Both the position numbers and the translations under genes were made by a program. Of a DNA stretch of 64,000 nt, positions 47,797 to 57,971 are shown in pieces. The notes below the pieces were generated by a model. That model did not search any database. It was given only the letters and a program-made list of their open reading frames with translations, and was not told the DNA's origin. How positions within the stretch are numbered: position 1 is the first letter of the stretch; each line of letters starts with the position of its first letter. The DNA is from Christensenella sp. (GTDB lineage Bacteria > Bacillota > Clostridia > Christensenellales > CAG-917), in NCBI GenBank assembly GCA_022009775.1, contig CP091723.1, forward strand, positions 1,302,001 to 1,366,000, read 5' to 3'.

Positions 47797-47828
47797 GAAA
47801 ACGCACATTAAGTGCGTTTTCTGTTTTT
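47797..47828 (+). terminator. Terminator after the flavin reductase unit
   Basis: GAAAACGCAC and GTGCGTTTTC form a 10-bp stem with loop ATTAA, followed by TGTTTTT. Confidence 0.8.
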
Positions 47829-47896
47829 AAGTGTACAAAAGTGTCTAATTTTTTTTATTTGCGCATACAAGCAAGTTTTTGAAAAATACTATCACT

Positions 47897-48421
47897 ATGC
47901 AGGCAGGAATTGTAAGAAGAATCGACGAATTAGGTCGTATCGTTATCCCCAAAGAAATGCGCCGCACCATGAGACTTCAGGTTGGTGACGAAATGGAAAT
48001 TTGTTCGGACGGCGAAAACATAACGCTAAAAAGATACAGCGGCTTTCAAAGCGTATTGTCCGAAGTCAAAGGCATTGCCAAGTCGCTTTGCGAATACACC
48101 GAAGCGGACGTTTTGTTCGTTTCGTGCGGGCGAGTGATAGTTTCAGAAGGCGCAAACAAAAAACACTACCAAGGTGCGATCGTCAGCGAAAAATTCGGCA
48201 AAATCGCGGCGGAGCGAAACGTCGTGATTTTGCACGGAGACGATTTGAAAGATTTGTTTGACGACAGATCCGCTCTTTGCTGTTATTGCGTTGTTGAGCC
48301 GATCGTCGCGCACGGAGACGTAATAGGAGCGGCGGTGCTTATGCTTGACGGGCTTCCGAGCGACGTTGCAAGAGCGTATTTGCATTTTTGTGCGGAACTC
48401 GTGGCGAGAAGTCTTGAGTGA
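47897..48421 (+). CDS. spoVT: Stage V sporulation protein T (AbrB-like regulator)
   Basis: The 174-residue regulator has an N-terminal swapped-hairpin AbrB domain, GIVRRIDELGRIVIPKEMRR, and a C-terminal GAF domain ending VARAYLHFCAELVARSLE. Length and order match SpoVT, which governs late forespore genes. The start is uncertain: ATG 47897 fits the family N terminus, but no ribosome site is visible; a TTG 18 bp upstream is possible. It is followed by yabM and mazG as in Bacillus. Confidence 0.92.
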   Translation: MQAGIVRRIDELGRIVIPKEMRRTMRLQVGDEMEICSDGENITLKRYSGFQSVLSEVKGIAKSLCEYTEADVLFVSCGRVIVSEGANKKHYQGAIVSEKFGKIAAERNVVILHGDDLKDLFDDRSALCCYCVVEPIVAHGDVIGAAVLMLDGLPSDVARAYLHFCAELVARSLE

Positions 48422-48422
48422 T

Positions 48423-50063
48423 ATGCCGAAAATAAGGAAAAACTGCAATGCGGTTTATGCTGCGGATGCCACGCAAAAGGGCGATAGAAAAAGAAAAATT
48501 GCGTCGGGCGCAGGAGTGCTTGCAATAGGAAGCGTGATTGCCAAAATGCTCGGCGCGCTTTACCGTATTCCGCTTACGAATATTCTCGGAGCGCAAGGTA
48601 TGGGAATGTATCAACTCGTCTTTCCCGTATACGCTCTTTTCATGGTGTTGTCAACGGCGGGAATTCCGACCGCACTCAGTCGAATAGTCGCCGAAAAGAG
48701 AGCAATCGGGCAGTCGAGCAAAAAATATTTTGTCGCAGCTATGCTCGCTCTTGCCGTGCTTGGCGGAATTTCTTCCGTTCTTACTTTTGCTCTTGCAAAG
48801 GTTTTTGCCGTATGGCAGGGCAATCCCGATACGTATTACGGTTTTCTCGTGATATCGCCGGCAATATTTTTGGTGGGAATTATATCGGGATTTCGCGGTT
48901 TTTTTCAAGGCGAAATGTATATGCTTCCTACTGCGCTTTCAAACGTTATCGAGCAAGTCGTAAAACTTGCGCTCGGAATAACGCTTTCATATCTTTTGAT
49001 AGGCAAAGGTCTGATTTGGGCGGTGTGCGGCGCGTTGCTCGGTGTTGTATGTTCCGAACTCGTCACACTTGTTTATATGGCCACAACCTATTTTGTCCGA
49101 GCGACAAAAGCGAGAAAAAACGGCGTGCACGAGATAAAGGAGAGCATGACGAAGCAAGAGAGAAAAAGCATGGCGGCTATGGCGTTTCCCATTGCAATTG
49201 TCGCTATCTTGATGCCGCTTTCAAACTTTTTCGACAGCATGATAATCGTCAATATGTTAAGATTGCACGGCGAAATCGGGGGAATTGCGACGGCATGGTA
49301 CGGCTTGCTTTCGGGGCCGGTGCAGTCTCTTGTCAACATGCCTATCGTTGCGATAATTTCACTCGGCGTAGCAATCGTGCCGTCGGTGTCCGCATCGAGA
49401 GCAACGCGCGACGTGGACTCTATTATGCTAAAAAGCAGGCTTTGCGTCAAACTTTGCTATCTTCTCGGTATACCGTTTGCGTTTTTCTTTGCGGTTTTTG
49501 CGGATAATGTTTTGTCGATAGTCTATCCTTCGCTAAGTCAATATAGTCTGGACATAGCGGCAAATCTTCTCAGAATATCTGCTTTCAACGTGGTCACGTT
49601 TTCCGCAATGCAAATATACGTTTCGCTCTTACAGGCACTTGACAAAACAAAATGGGCAGTTTTAAGTCTCGTTTGTGCGATTATAGTCAAAACGGTTTTG
49701 TCTCTCGTGCTTGTCAGATATATAGGAATTTGCGGCGGCGCGATAGCGTCGGTAGGTATGGGAGCAGTGGCGTTGTTCGTCTCGAATGTTGCGTATTTCA
49801 AAATATGCGGTCTGCATCTTGAAAAAAACGTTGGCACAAATCTCGTTATAGGTGTTATAATGGCTCTGTCAGGCGTTGGCGTGAAAGCACTTTTGCAAAA
49901 TCCCGTTGCGGCTTTTTGCGTCGGCAGCGTGATTTGCGTTGTCGTGTACGTGTGGCTCGTCTTTCTTTTCGGACTTGTTTCAAGAGAAGAAATTCCGCAC
50001 TTGCCGATGAAAAGGCTTATGTGGGGACTTCACAGGCTCATACGATTCTGGGACTACGGCTGA
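48423..50063 (+). CDS. yabM: Polysaccharide/lipid flippase-like protein YabM (SpoVB family)
   Basis: The 546-residue protein has about 14 membrane helices of the MOP exporter superfamily, with GVLAIGSVIAKMLGALYRIP near the start as in SpoVB and YabM. FFDSMIIVNMLR and GISSVLTFALAK lie in helices typical of the family. SpoVB-type proteins move lipid-linked wall precursors in spore cortex synthesis. ATG 48423 begins one base after the spoVT stop. Confidence 0.85.
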   Translation: MPKIRKNCNAVYAADATQKGDRKRKIASGAGVLAIGSVIAKMLGALYRIPLTNILGAQGMGMYQLVFPVYALFMVLSTAGIPTALSRIVAEKRAIGQSSKKYFVAAMLALAVLGGISSVLTFALAKVFAVWQGNPDTYYGFLVISPAIFLVGIISGFRGFFQGEMYMLPTALSNVIEQVVKLALGITLSYLLIGKGLIWAVCGALLGVVCSELVTLVYMATTYFVRATKARKNGVHEIKESMTKQERKSMAAMAFPIAIVAILMPLSNFFDSMIIVNMLRLHGEIGGIATAWYGLLSGPVQSLVNMPIVAIISLGVAIVPSVSASRATRDVDSIMLKSRLCVKLCYLLGIPFAFFFAVFADNVLSIVYPSLSQYSLDIAANLLRISAFNVVTFSAMQIYVSLLQALDKTKWAVLSLVCAIIVKTVLSLVLVRYIGICGGAIASVGMGAVALFVSNVAYFKICGLHLEKNVGTNLVIGVIMALSGVGVKALLQNPVAAFCVGSVICVVVYVWLVFLFGLVSREEIPHLPMKRLMWGLHRLIRFWDYG

Positions 50064-50099
50064 CAATATCCGCCTTATCGGCGTAAATCGGAGACACGA

Positions 50100-51155
50100 A
50101 TGAAACTTGACGAAATTCTCAAAGGTTCGTATCAGCGTTATTCTGCCGAAGACTTTTTGTCAACGGCTTTTTTCAACAAGCGTATTGCGCTCGTCGTTGA
50201 CGACGTGAAAGAAATCGACGTGCAGAAGATAAAAGACAAACTTCTCGACGTATACGGCGACGTTGCCGTGACGATTGAAAAAGACGGCGAAGACGTGCAA
50301 ACTTGCGTTAGCCGACTTGACGGAGATTTTGACGCGCTAACGATAGATCCGATTGCGCTTGTCGATTGCAAGCGTTTCGATTTTTCCGACCTTGAACAAA
50401 TCATGCACAGACTTCGCGCCGACGACGGTTGCGAATGGGATAGAGCGCAAACGCACGAGAGCATTCGTATAAATCTCATCGAAGAAGCATACGAACTCGT
50501 TGAAGCGATAGATATGAAAAACGTCGAGATGATTAAAGAAGAAACGGGCGATATTCTCATGCAAGCCGTTTTCCACGCCGAAATTGCAAAAAAGAACGGA
50601 GAATTCAATTATACGGATATGATAAGCGGTCTTTGCAGAAAACTTATTGACCGCCACACGCATATTTTCGGAACGAACCATGCAAATAATGCAGACGAAG
50701 CACTCGTGTTTTGGGAAGAAGCGAAGAAAAAAGAAAAGAAATATACTTCCGCTTCGGACGAAATGAATCGTATTCCGAAGAATTTGCCGAGTTTGCTTTA
50801 TGCCGAGAAACTTCAAAAGAAAGCGAAGAAAGTCGGCTTTGATTGGGACACGGTTGATTGCGCGTACGATAAGATTGCAGAAGAAACGGAAGAACTTAAA
50901 TCGGCAGACGCGGAGCATAGAGCAGAAGAAGCGGGCGATTTGCTCTTTGCGGTGGTCAACGTTTTACGCTTTTACAAAATCGATCCCGAAATGGCACTCC
51001 ATGAAGCGAATCTCAAATTTTTCCGCCGTTTTTGCGCGGTTGAAGCCGCGGTGAAAGAAAGCGGTCGTGAAATGAAAGATTGCACGCTCGAACAACTCGA
51101 CGAAATCTGGAATCAGGTCAAACTCAAAGAAAAATCTTCAAATCTGGATAAATAG
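50100..51155 (+). CDS. mazG: MazG nucleotide pyrophosphohydrolase with remnant N-terminal domain
   Basis: This NTP pyrophosphatase (YabN type) has 351 residues. Two MazG units carry the metal sites: NLIEEAYELVEAID with EETGDILMQAV, and IAEETEELKSAD with EEAGDLLFAVVN. In Bacillus YabN a tetrapyrrole methylase domain precedes MazG. Here only about 95 residues remain, with KIKDKLLDVYGDVAV resembling the linker after that domain, so the methylase core is lost. GGAG lies 7 bp before ATG 50100. The gene follows yabM, matching the Bacillus spoVT-yabM-yabN order. Confidence 0.88.
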   Translation: MKLDEILKGSYQRYSAEDFLSTAFFNKRIALVVDDVKEIDVQKIKDKLLDVYGDVAVTIEKDGEDVQTCVSRLDGDFDALTIDPIALVDCKRFDFSDLEQIMHRLRADDGCEWDRAQTHESIRINLIEEAYELVEAIDMKNVEMIKEETGDILMQAVFHAEIAKKNGEFNYTDMISGLCRKLIDRHTHIFGTNHANNADEALVFWEEAKKKEKKYTSASDEMNRIPKNLPSLLYAEKLQKKAKKVGFDWDTVDCAYDKIAEETEELKSADAEHRAEEAGDLLFAVVNVLRFYKIDPEMALHEANLKFFRRFCAVEAAVKESGREMKDCTLEQLDEIWNQVKLKEKSSNLDK

Positions 51156-51170
51156 TTTAATACATAGCAC

Positions 51171-52100
51171 ATGCTCACCGTAGGTAACGTACAACTGAAA
51201 AACAATCTGGTGTTTGCACCGATTGCCGGCTTCTCCGAAGTCGGTTTTCGACATTTATGCGCAAAATACGGCGCAGGACTCACGTATACCGAACTCGTCA
51301 GCGCAAAAGGTCTTGTGTACGGCAACAAAGGCACTGAAGAATTGCTTGCGACCACGGATATAGAAACCCCGTGTGCCGTGCAGATTTTCGGGAGTGATCC
51401 CGAGTTTATGTACAAGGCGGCAAAAGACGAGAGACTTGTGAAATTCGATATAATCGATATAAATATGGGCTGTCCCGTCAAGAAGGTGTTCGGCAACGGA
51501 GACGGAAGCGCATTGATGAAAAATCCCGCACTCATAACCGAAGTCGTGCAGGCGGTCAAGGAAGGCGGCAGCCGTCCCGTAACCGTGAAAATGCGCGCAG
51601 GCATCGAAATCGGAAAACCGCTCGCAGTCGAATGTGCGCTTGCCGCACAAAAAGGCGGCGCGAGTGCCGTAACCGTTCATGCGAGATATCGCGAGCAATA
51701 TTACAGCGGCGAATGTGACCATACGATAACGAAAGCAGTCAAAGACGCTCTAGATATACCCGTCATAGCAAACGGAGATATAGTTGACAAACAAAGTCTC
51801 GATAAGGTTGCCCAAATCACGAAGGCGGACGGATTTATGATAGGCCGTGGCGCACTCGGCAAGCCTTGGATTTTTGCCGAACTACAAGGCAAAGACGATT
51901 CGCATGATATAAAGTCTCTCATCTTGGAACATATCGACGTGTTGCGCAAGTTTATGCCCGACTTCACGGTGGCAAACGTCATGAAATTGCAGCTTTGCTA
52001 TTACGCTCGCGGCGGAAGAAACGCAAAAGCAGTGCGAGTCGAGATAGGCAAAGCAAAATCACTTGGAGACACTTTCAAAATAATCGATGAATTTTTCTAA
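51171..52100 (+). CDS. dus: tRNA-dihydrouridine synthase
   Basis: The 309-residue flavoenzyme reduces uridines in tRNA D-loops. The FMN TIM-barrel shows APIAGFSEVGFRHLC, the catalytic cysteine in INMGCPVKKVFGNGDGSALM (about residues 96-115), MRAGIE, VHARYREQYYSGE and MIGRGALGKPWIF. There is no clear ribosome site before ATG 51171, 15 bp after mazG. It is likely co-transcribed with mazG. Confidence 0.93.
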   Translation: MLTVGNVQLKNNLVFAPIAGFSEVGFRHLCAKYGAGLTYTELVSAKGLVYGNKGTEELLATTDIETPCAVQIFGSDPEFMYKAAKDERLVKFDIIDINMGCPVKKVFGNGDGSALMKNPALITEVVQAVKEGGSRPVTVKMRAGIEIGKPLAVECALAAQKGGASAVTVHARYREQYYSGECDHTITKAVKDALDIPVIANGDIVDKQSLDKVAQITKADGFMIGRGALGKPWIFAELQGKDDSHDIKSLILEHIDVLRKFMPDFTVANVMKLQLCYYARGGRNAKAVRVEIGKAKSLGDTFKIIDEFF

Positions 52101-52201
52101 TTGCGTGGAAATGTTTGCAATTAAGGCAATTTATAAGTCGATCGAAGTCAAGTGAGTTTCGATTGAAAAATCGATTGAGTATAAAAGTATAAAGGTACAA
52201 T

Positions 52202-52756
52202 ATGGCATTCAATATAGTTTTGGCCGAGCCGGAAATCCCGCAAAATACGGGCAATATCGTAAGAACGGCGGCGGCAACGGGATGTAAGGTTCATATAATT
52301 AAGCCTATCGGCTTCGACATAAGCGACAAAGCGTTGAAACGAGCAGGGCTCGATTATTGGCATCTGACCGATTTTATAGTTTACGAAAATCTCGAAGAGT
52401 TCTTTGAAAAGAACGCGCAAGGCAGAGTGCACAAGGACGAAAATGGAAACTGGCACATAGACGGCAACGCAATGGACGGAGAAACTCCGCATTTTTATTT
52501 TTGTTCGACCAAAGCAAGCGTGAGATACGATCAGGCGCATTTTTCGCCAAACGACTTCTTGTTTTTCGGCAGAGAGTCCAAGGGGCTTAGAGAAGATCTT
52601 CTTCACGACAACTACGACATGACAATCCGTATCCCCATGGTCAAAGAGGCAAGATCGCTCAATTTGTCCAATTCGGTTGCAATCGTCGTGTACGAAGGTA
52701 TGCGCCAGTTGGGTTTTAACAACTTGCTTGAACAAGGTCACTTGACTCAATTTTGA
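52202..52756 (+). CDS. trmL: tRNA (cytidine(34)-2'-O)-methyltransferase
   Basis: The 184-residue SPOUT methyltransferase modifies the wobble base of certain tRNA-Leu. Diagnostic segments are LAEPEIPQNTGNIVRTAAAT, the knot region LFFGRESKGL and IRIPMVKEARSLNLSNSVAI. AAAGGT lies before ATG 52202. A terminator follows at 52816. Confidence 0.93.
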   Translation: MAFNIVLAEPEIPQNTGNIVRTAAATGCKVHIIKPIGFDISDKALKRAGLDYWHLTDFIVYENLEEFFEKNAQGRVHKDENGNWHIDGNAMDGETPHFYFCSTKASVRYDQAHFSPNDFLFFGRESKGLREDLLHDNYDMTIRIPMVKEARSLNLSNSVAIVVYEGMRQLGFNNLLEQGHLTQF

Positions 52757-52770
52757 ATATACCGCAAAAT

Positions 52771-52800
52771 TTGAATAAAACACGATAGGTGTTGTATAAT
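52771..52800 (+). promoter_or_regulatory. Promoter-like element with AACACGAT repeat before a terminator
   Basis: TTGAAT, 18 bp, TATAAT. The spacer holds AAAACACGATAGGTGTTGT. AACACGAT recurs at 52862 and, inverted, near 52902 (CATATCGTGTT). The predicted start is only about 9 bp before a terminator hairpin. Confidence 0.35.
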
Positions 52801-52815
52801 ATAGTATTTTGACGG

Positions 52816-52842
52816 AAAACGGCGAGAAATCGCCGTTTTTCA
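52816..52842 (+). terminator. Terminator after trmL
   Basis: AAAACGGCGA and TCGCCGTTTT form a 10-bp stem with loop GAAA, followed by T. Confidence 0.82.
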
Positions 52843-53012
52843 TATGTTTTTAGTATTTCAAAAACACGATACATATTCTGTATTCCGCAATAACAACACA
52901 TATCGTGTTCTATCTTTACGTTCTTTTGCCGATTTTGAAAATCCGTTCAAAAATCCGCCTTGCAAAAATTGCAACATTGCAACGGAGAAATGTGGCAGTT
53001 TGACAAATTCTA

Positions 53013-53041
53013 TTGTAATTTTTGCGCGCGTGTGATATACT
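53013..53041 (+). promoter_or_regulatory. Candidate promoter of pgk
   Basis: TTGTAA (53013-53018), 17 bp, TATACT (53036-53041), 77 bp before pgk. A second TATAAT at about 53063 has no matching -35. Confidence 0.4.
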
Positions 53042-53118
53042 ACTATCGCTAAAAATGTATTGATATAATACCTTTTGGCTTAAAAATCGTAATTTTATTT
53101 TCTTAAAGGAGAATATCT

Positions 53119-54438
53119 ATGGCAAAAATGACAATCCGCGACGTAGACGTCAAAGGCAAAAAGTGTTTGGTTCGTTGTGACTTCAACGTGCCGATGGTTG
53201 ACGGAATTATCACCGACGAGAACCGTATCAACGGCGCTCTTCCCACCATTCAATATCTTGTCGATCACGGCGCAAAAGTGATACTTTGCTCTCACATGGG
53301 CAAGCCCCACAACATTTTCACGGAAGGTTTCGGTCTCAACAAGAAAGAAAAGAAAGCGGTTGAAGCGCTTCCCGCAGAAGAACAAGCGGCTGCAAAAGCG
53401 GAATATATCGCAAAAGCTCTTAAAAACGACCAAAAGAAATTCACGCTCAGACCTGTTGCGGAAAAACTTGCAGAGCATTTCCCCGGCAAAGTGACGTTTG
53501 CAACCGATTTGGTAGGGGACGACGCACACGCAAAAGTCGCGGCACTCAAAGACGGCGAAATCGTTTTGCTTGAAAACACTCGTTTCGAAGCGGGCGAAGA
53601 AAAGAACAGCGAAGACCTTTGCAGAAAACTCGCAGACTTCTGCGACGTATACGTCAACGACGCATTCGGTACTGCACACCGTGCACACGCAACAACCGCA
53701 GGTATTGTTCAATACGGTTTTGCACCCGTTGCAGTCAGCGGTTTCCTTATCGAAAAAGAACTCAAATTCCTTGGCAACGCAATCGAGAACCCCGTTCGTC
53801 CGTTCGTTGCTATTCTCGGCGGTGCGAAAGTTGCCGACAAACTTAACGTCATCGACAATCTTCTCAACAAGTGCGACACGCTCATCATCGGCGGCGGTAT
53901 GGCTTACACCTTCATCAAAGCACAAGGCGGCAGCGTCGGTCTCTCTCTCGTAGACGACGAAAAGATCGATTACTGCAACAAGATGCTTGAAAAGGCAAAA
54001 TCTCTCGGCAAGACCATTTATCTTCCCGTCGACACCGCAACTTGCGCAGGATTCCCCGATCCTATCGACGCACACGTTGACATCGAATATTGCGACAGTA
54101 CCGCAATTCCTGCAGACCGTGAAGGTCTCGACATCGGTCCGAAGACTCAAGAACTCTTCGCATCCGCAGTGAAGTCCGCAAAGACGGTCGTTTGGAACGG
54201 ACCTATGGGCGTTTTTGAAAATCCGCAACTCGCGGCAGGTACGAACGCAGTCGCAAAAGCAATGGCAGAAACCGATGCAACCACGATCATCGGTGGCGGC
54301 GATTCCGCAGCGGCAGTCGCGCAACTCGGCTATGCAGACAAGATGACACACATCTCAACCGGCGGCGGCGCATCTTTGGAATTCCTTGAAGGTAAGGTTC
54401 TTCCCGGCATCGCCTGCCTCAACGATCGCGCAAATTGA
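53119..54438 (+). CDS. pgk: Phosphoglycerate kinase
   Basis: The 439-residue glycolytic enzyme makes ATP from 1,3-bisphosphoglycerate. It shows RCDFNVPMVDGIITDENRI, ILGGAKVADK and the nucleotide site GPMGVFENPQLAAGTNAVAK and GGGDSAAAV. A charged insert with KKEKKAVEALPAEEQAAAK (about residues 75-95) lengthens it beyond the usual 390-400. AAAGGAG precedes the ATG. pgk, tpiA and gpmI follow in order; gapA and eno are not next to them. The last codons and stop form the left arm of nested palindrome copy B. Confidence 0.97.
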   Translation: MAKMTIRDVDVKGKKCLVRCDFNVPMVDGIITDENRINGALPTIQYLVDHGAKVILCSHMGKPHNIFTEGFGLNKKEKKAVEALPAEEQAAAKAEYIAKALKNDQKKFTLRPVAEKLAEHFPGKVTFATDLVGDDAHAKVAALKDGEIVLLENTRFEAGEEKNSEDLCRKLADFCDVYVNDAFGTAHRAHATTAGIVQYGFAPVAVSGFLIEKELKFLGNAIENPVRPFVAILGGAKVADKLNVIDNLLNKCDTLIIGGGMAYTFIKAQGGSVGLSLVDDEKIDYCNKMLEKAKSLGKTIYLPVDTATCAGFPDPIDAHVDIEYCDSTAIPADREGLDIGPKTQELFASAVKSAKTVVWNGPMGVFENPQLAAGTNAVAKAMAETDATTIIGGGDSAAAVAQLGYADKMTHISTGGGASLEFLEGKVLPGIACLNDRAN

Positions 54439-54544
54439 CGAATAACTGCGTCTAACTCCAATTTTGACAAGTCACGTACGCAAAGTACGTTGGGCTTGCC
54501 AAAATAGGAGGTTATCCTTGTTCTTCATTCAATTTGCGCAATCG
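54423..54544. repeat. Nested palindrome element, copy B
   Basis: The outer left arm CGATCGCGCAAATTGA (54423-54438) is the end of pgk including its stop; the right arm TCAATTTGCGCAATCG (54529-54544) pairs with it except at one G-T type position. Inner arms ATTTTGACAAG (54461-54471) and CTTGCCAAAAT (54495-54505) pair with one wobble. The core is ACGTAC-GCAAA-GTACGT (54474-54490). Confidence 0.8.
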
Positions 54545-54675
54545 TGCGACAAGCACTAATCGGCGAACAACTGCGTCAAATCAGTTTTTTCACTCGTCAC
54601 GTACGGTAAGTACGTTGGGCGAGTGAAAAAGCGGCTTTTCCTTGTTCTTCATCCGATTATCGCTGTCGTTGAGAC
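54545..54675. repeat. Nested palindrome element, copy C
   Basis: Outer arms around CTAATCGG (54556) and CCGATTAT (54653), with imperfect extension into CGACAAGC and GCTGTCG. Inner arms TTTTTTCACTCG (54585-54596) and CGAGTGAAAAA (54620-54630). Core ACGTAC-GGTAA-GTACGT (54599-54615). The shared boxes GCGAACAAC and CTTGTTCTTCAT are clear. Confidence 0.78.
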
Positions 54676-54695
54676 GTGTAATATGACGTGACGGA

Positions 54696-54785
54696 ACATT
54701 CAATTTTCGCAATCGTTTGACAACCATGTCGGGCGAGCGGAAAAAGCAACTTTTCATTGTTCTTCATTCGATTAGCGCATGCGTT
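54696..54785. repeat. Degenerate nested palindrome, core lost
   Basis: It keeps GGGCGAGCGGAAAAAGC, the CATTGTTCTTCATTCGATTA right side and an ATTTTCGCAATCG segment, but the ACGTAC core is gone. It is probably a decayed copy between copy C and tpiA. Copies B, C and this remnant fill the pgk-tpiA gap. Confidence 0.5.
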
Positions 54786-54852
54786 TTATACCTAGCGGAA
54801 TCGGACGGAACAAAGGAAAAAACATATCGAAAATAAATTTTTGGAGTATATT

Positions 54853-55602
54853 ATGAGAAAACCCATTATTGCAGGCAACTGGAAAATGAACAACACCATC
54901 GCTGACACCAAAGCGCTCATCACGGATCTCGCTCCGCTCGTCAAAGACGCGGCTTGCGACGTCGTTATCTGCACTCCGTACACCGATTTGGCAACCGCAG
55001 TCGAAATGACAAAAGGCACCAACATTCACGTCGGCGCAGAAAACGTACACTGGGCAGAAAAAGGTGCTTTCACCGGTGAAATTTCCGCAAAAATGCTTGT
55101 TGAACTCGGCGTAGAATACGTCATCATCGGTCACTCCGAACGTCGTCAATACTTCGGTGAAACCGACCAAACCGTCAACGCTCGTGCAAAAGCGGCACTC
55201 GCGGCAGGTCTTAAACCCATCATTTGCGTGGGCGAAACTCTCGAAGAAAGAGAAAGCGGCAAGGTTGAAGAAGTTCTCGTTCGTCAAACCAAAGGCGCAT
55301 TCGAAGGCATCGACAAAGAAGAACTCGACAATATCGTCATCGCATACGAACCCGTATGGGCAATCGGCACCGGCAAGACCGCAACCGCAGAAGTCGCAAA
55401 CGAAACGATTGCAATCATCCGCAACACCATGGCGGAACTTTATTGCCCCAAGTGCGCAGAAAACCGCGTTCGTATTCAATACGGCGGCAGCATGAACCCC
55501 AAGAACGTCAAAGAACTCATGGCTATGCCTGAAATCGACGGCGGTCTCATCGGCGGCGCATCATTGAAAGCGGTTGACTTCTCACAAGTCGTAAACTACT
55601 AA
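54853..55602 (+). CDS. tpiA: Triosephosphate isomerase
   Basis: The 249-residue TIM-barrel enzyme interconverts DHAP and glyceraldehyde-3-phosphate. It shows AGNWKMNN, the catalytic His in VIIGHSERRQYFGE, the catalytic Glu in YEPVWAIGTGKTATAE and the phosphate loop IQYGGSMNP. ATG 54853 is preceded by TTGGAG; an in-frame TTG 12 bp earlier is that ribosome site itself. Confidence 0.97.
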   Translation: MRKPIIAGNWKMNNTIADTKALITDLAPLVKDAACDVVICTPYTDLATAVEMTKGTNIHVGAENVHWAEKGAFTGEISAKMLVELGVEYVIIGHSERRQYFGETDQTVNARAKAALAAGLKPIICVGETLEERESGKVEEVLVRQTKGAFEGIDKEELDNIVIAYEPVWAIGTGKTATAEVANETIAIIRNTMAELYCPKCAENRVRIQYGGSMNPKNVKELMAMPEIDGGLIGGASLKAVDFSQVVNY

Positions 55603-55665
55603 AAATCTATCATCTAACCGCTCGAAAATCTCGGACGGTTAGATTTTTTCAAAAGGTAAAATGAT

Positions 55666-57224
<1,559 letters not shown>

Positions 57225-57231
<7 letters not shown>

Positions 57232-57350
57232 CGCGCTATTCAGCGAACAACTTCGGCAGAACCGCCCACGCAAACAATCACGTACGACAAGTACGCTCAT
57301 GTCTGTGTGAGCGGTTCTTTCTTGTTCTTCATCTGAATAGCGTGTTATTT
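57225..57350. repeat. Nested palindrome element, copy D
   Basis: Outer arms AAATAACGCGCTATTCAG (57226-57243, containing the gpmI stop) and CTGAATAGCGTGTTATTT (57333-57350) pair over 18 bp with one wobble. Inner arms AGAACCGC (57258-57265) and GCGGTTCT (57311-57318). Core ACGTAC-GACAA-GTACGC (57280-57296). Confidence 0.8.
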
Positions 57351-57370
57351 TTCTGATTGCGTAATATAAC

Positions 57371-57538
57371 CCGCTAAATCGCACCTAACTTTGGACGCGA
57401 TTGATGCAAAAGCGTAACAATCGCTATTCCGTCACTTCGTTCCTTACAGCACCCCAAGCCTGCCAACTCATGTACGCATAGTACATTAGGGTTGTCATTC
57501 TTGGGGCGCTTTCGCGTTATGCATCGATTTATCGGATT
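57371..57538. repeat. Nested palindrome element, copy E
   Basis: Inner arms AGCACCCCAAG (57448-57458) and CTTGGGGCGCT (57500-57510) pair with one wobble. The core is ATGTAC-GCATA-GTACAT (57470-57486): both half-sites changed together compared with the other copies. Outer arms (CCGCTAAATCG and GATGCA with GATTTATCGG and TGCATC) are imperfect. Confidence 0.65.
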
Positions 57539-57669
57539 ATGGCGTATAAAAGTTTTTCGTTTAAGACCCTAAATAGAAATGCCCCATCTTTCCGGACCGC
57601 GCCGGTATTTCTTCCACCACTCGTATAGAGTACTTTCTCTACAATGTTATCCGTCGCTCGCGGGGAAAG

Positions 57670-57860
57670 ACAGTCGGCACTCGCATAGACAAGTATCGTA
57701 CACTCATTATGCCACTCGTTCGCAAGCGCAAAGAACAACACGCACTTGCTCACTTGTACAACCGTCTTGCTCGGCGCTTATTTCTCACCGCCATTGCGGC
57801 TCGTGTTCCGTCTTCGAAGTCGCACAGTCCGTTTATAAGTACGCTCCGAATAGACTTTCG
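57670..57860 (+). repeat. Dispersed intergenic repeat, about 190 bp, copy 2
   Basis: It matches the reverse complement of 29535-29725. Both copies lie next to nested palindromes. Short frames exist through it but the two copies are not conserved as protein, so I treat it as non-coding. The flanks 57539-57669 and 57861-57916 hold nothing else I can support, apart from an ATTAATTAATAATTATT run. Confidence 0.6.
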
Positions 57861-57916
57861 GATAAGGCTTCGCCTTCCACAATTATTAATTAATAATTAT
57901 TCATTATTAATTTGAT

Positions 57917-57947
57917 TGAAAAAAGCACACTCGTTGAGTGTGCTTTT
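57917..57947 (-). terminator. Terminator of the CPA2 antiporter gene
   Basis: AAAAGCACACTC and GAGTGTGCTTTT form a 12-bp stem with loop GTT, followed on the minus strand by TTCAATC after T6. Confidence 0.82.
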
Positions 57948-57971
57948 GTGCGGTTAGATTGCTAAAAACGA

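Noticed and set aside
57579..57915. Two overlapping frames of 68 and 104 residues
   Set aside because: They lie in the dispersed repeat, and the reading frame is not conserved between its two copies.
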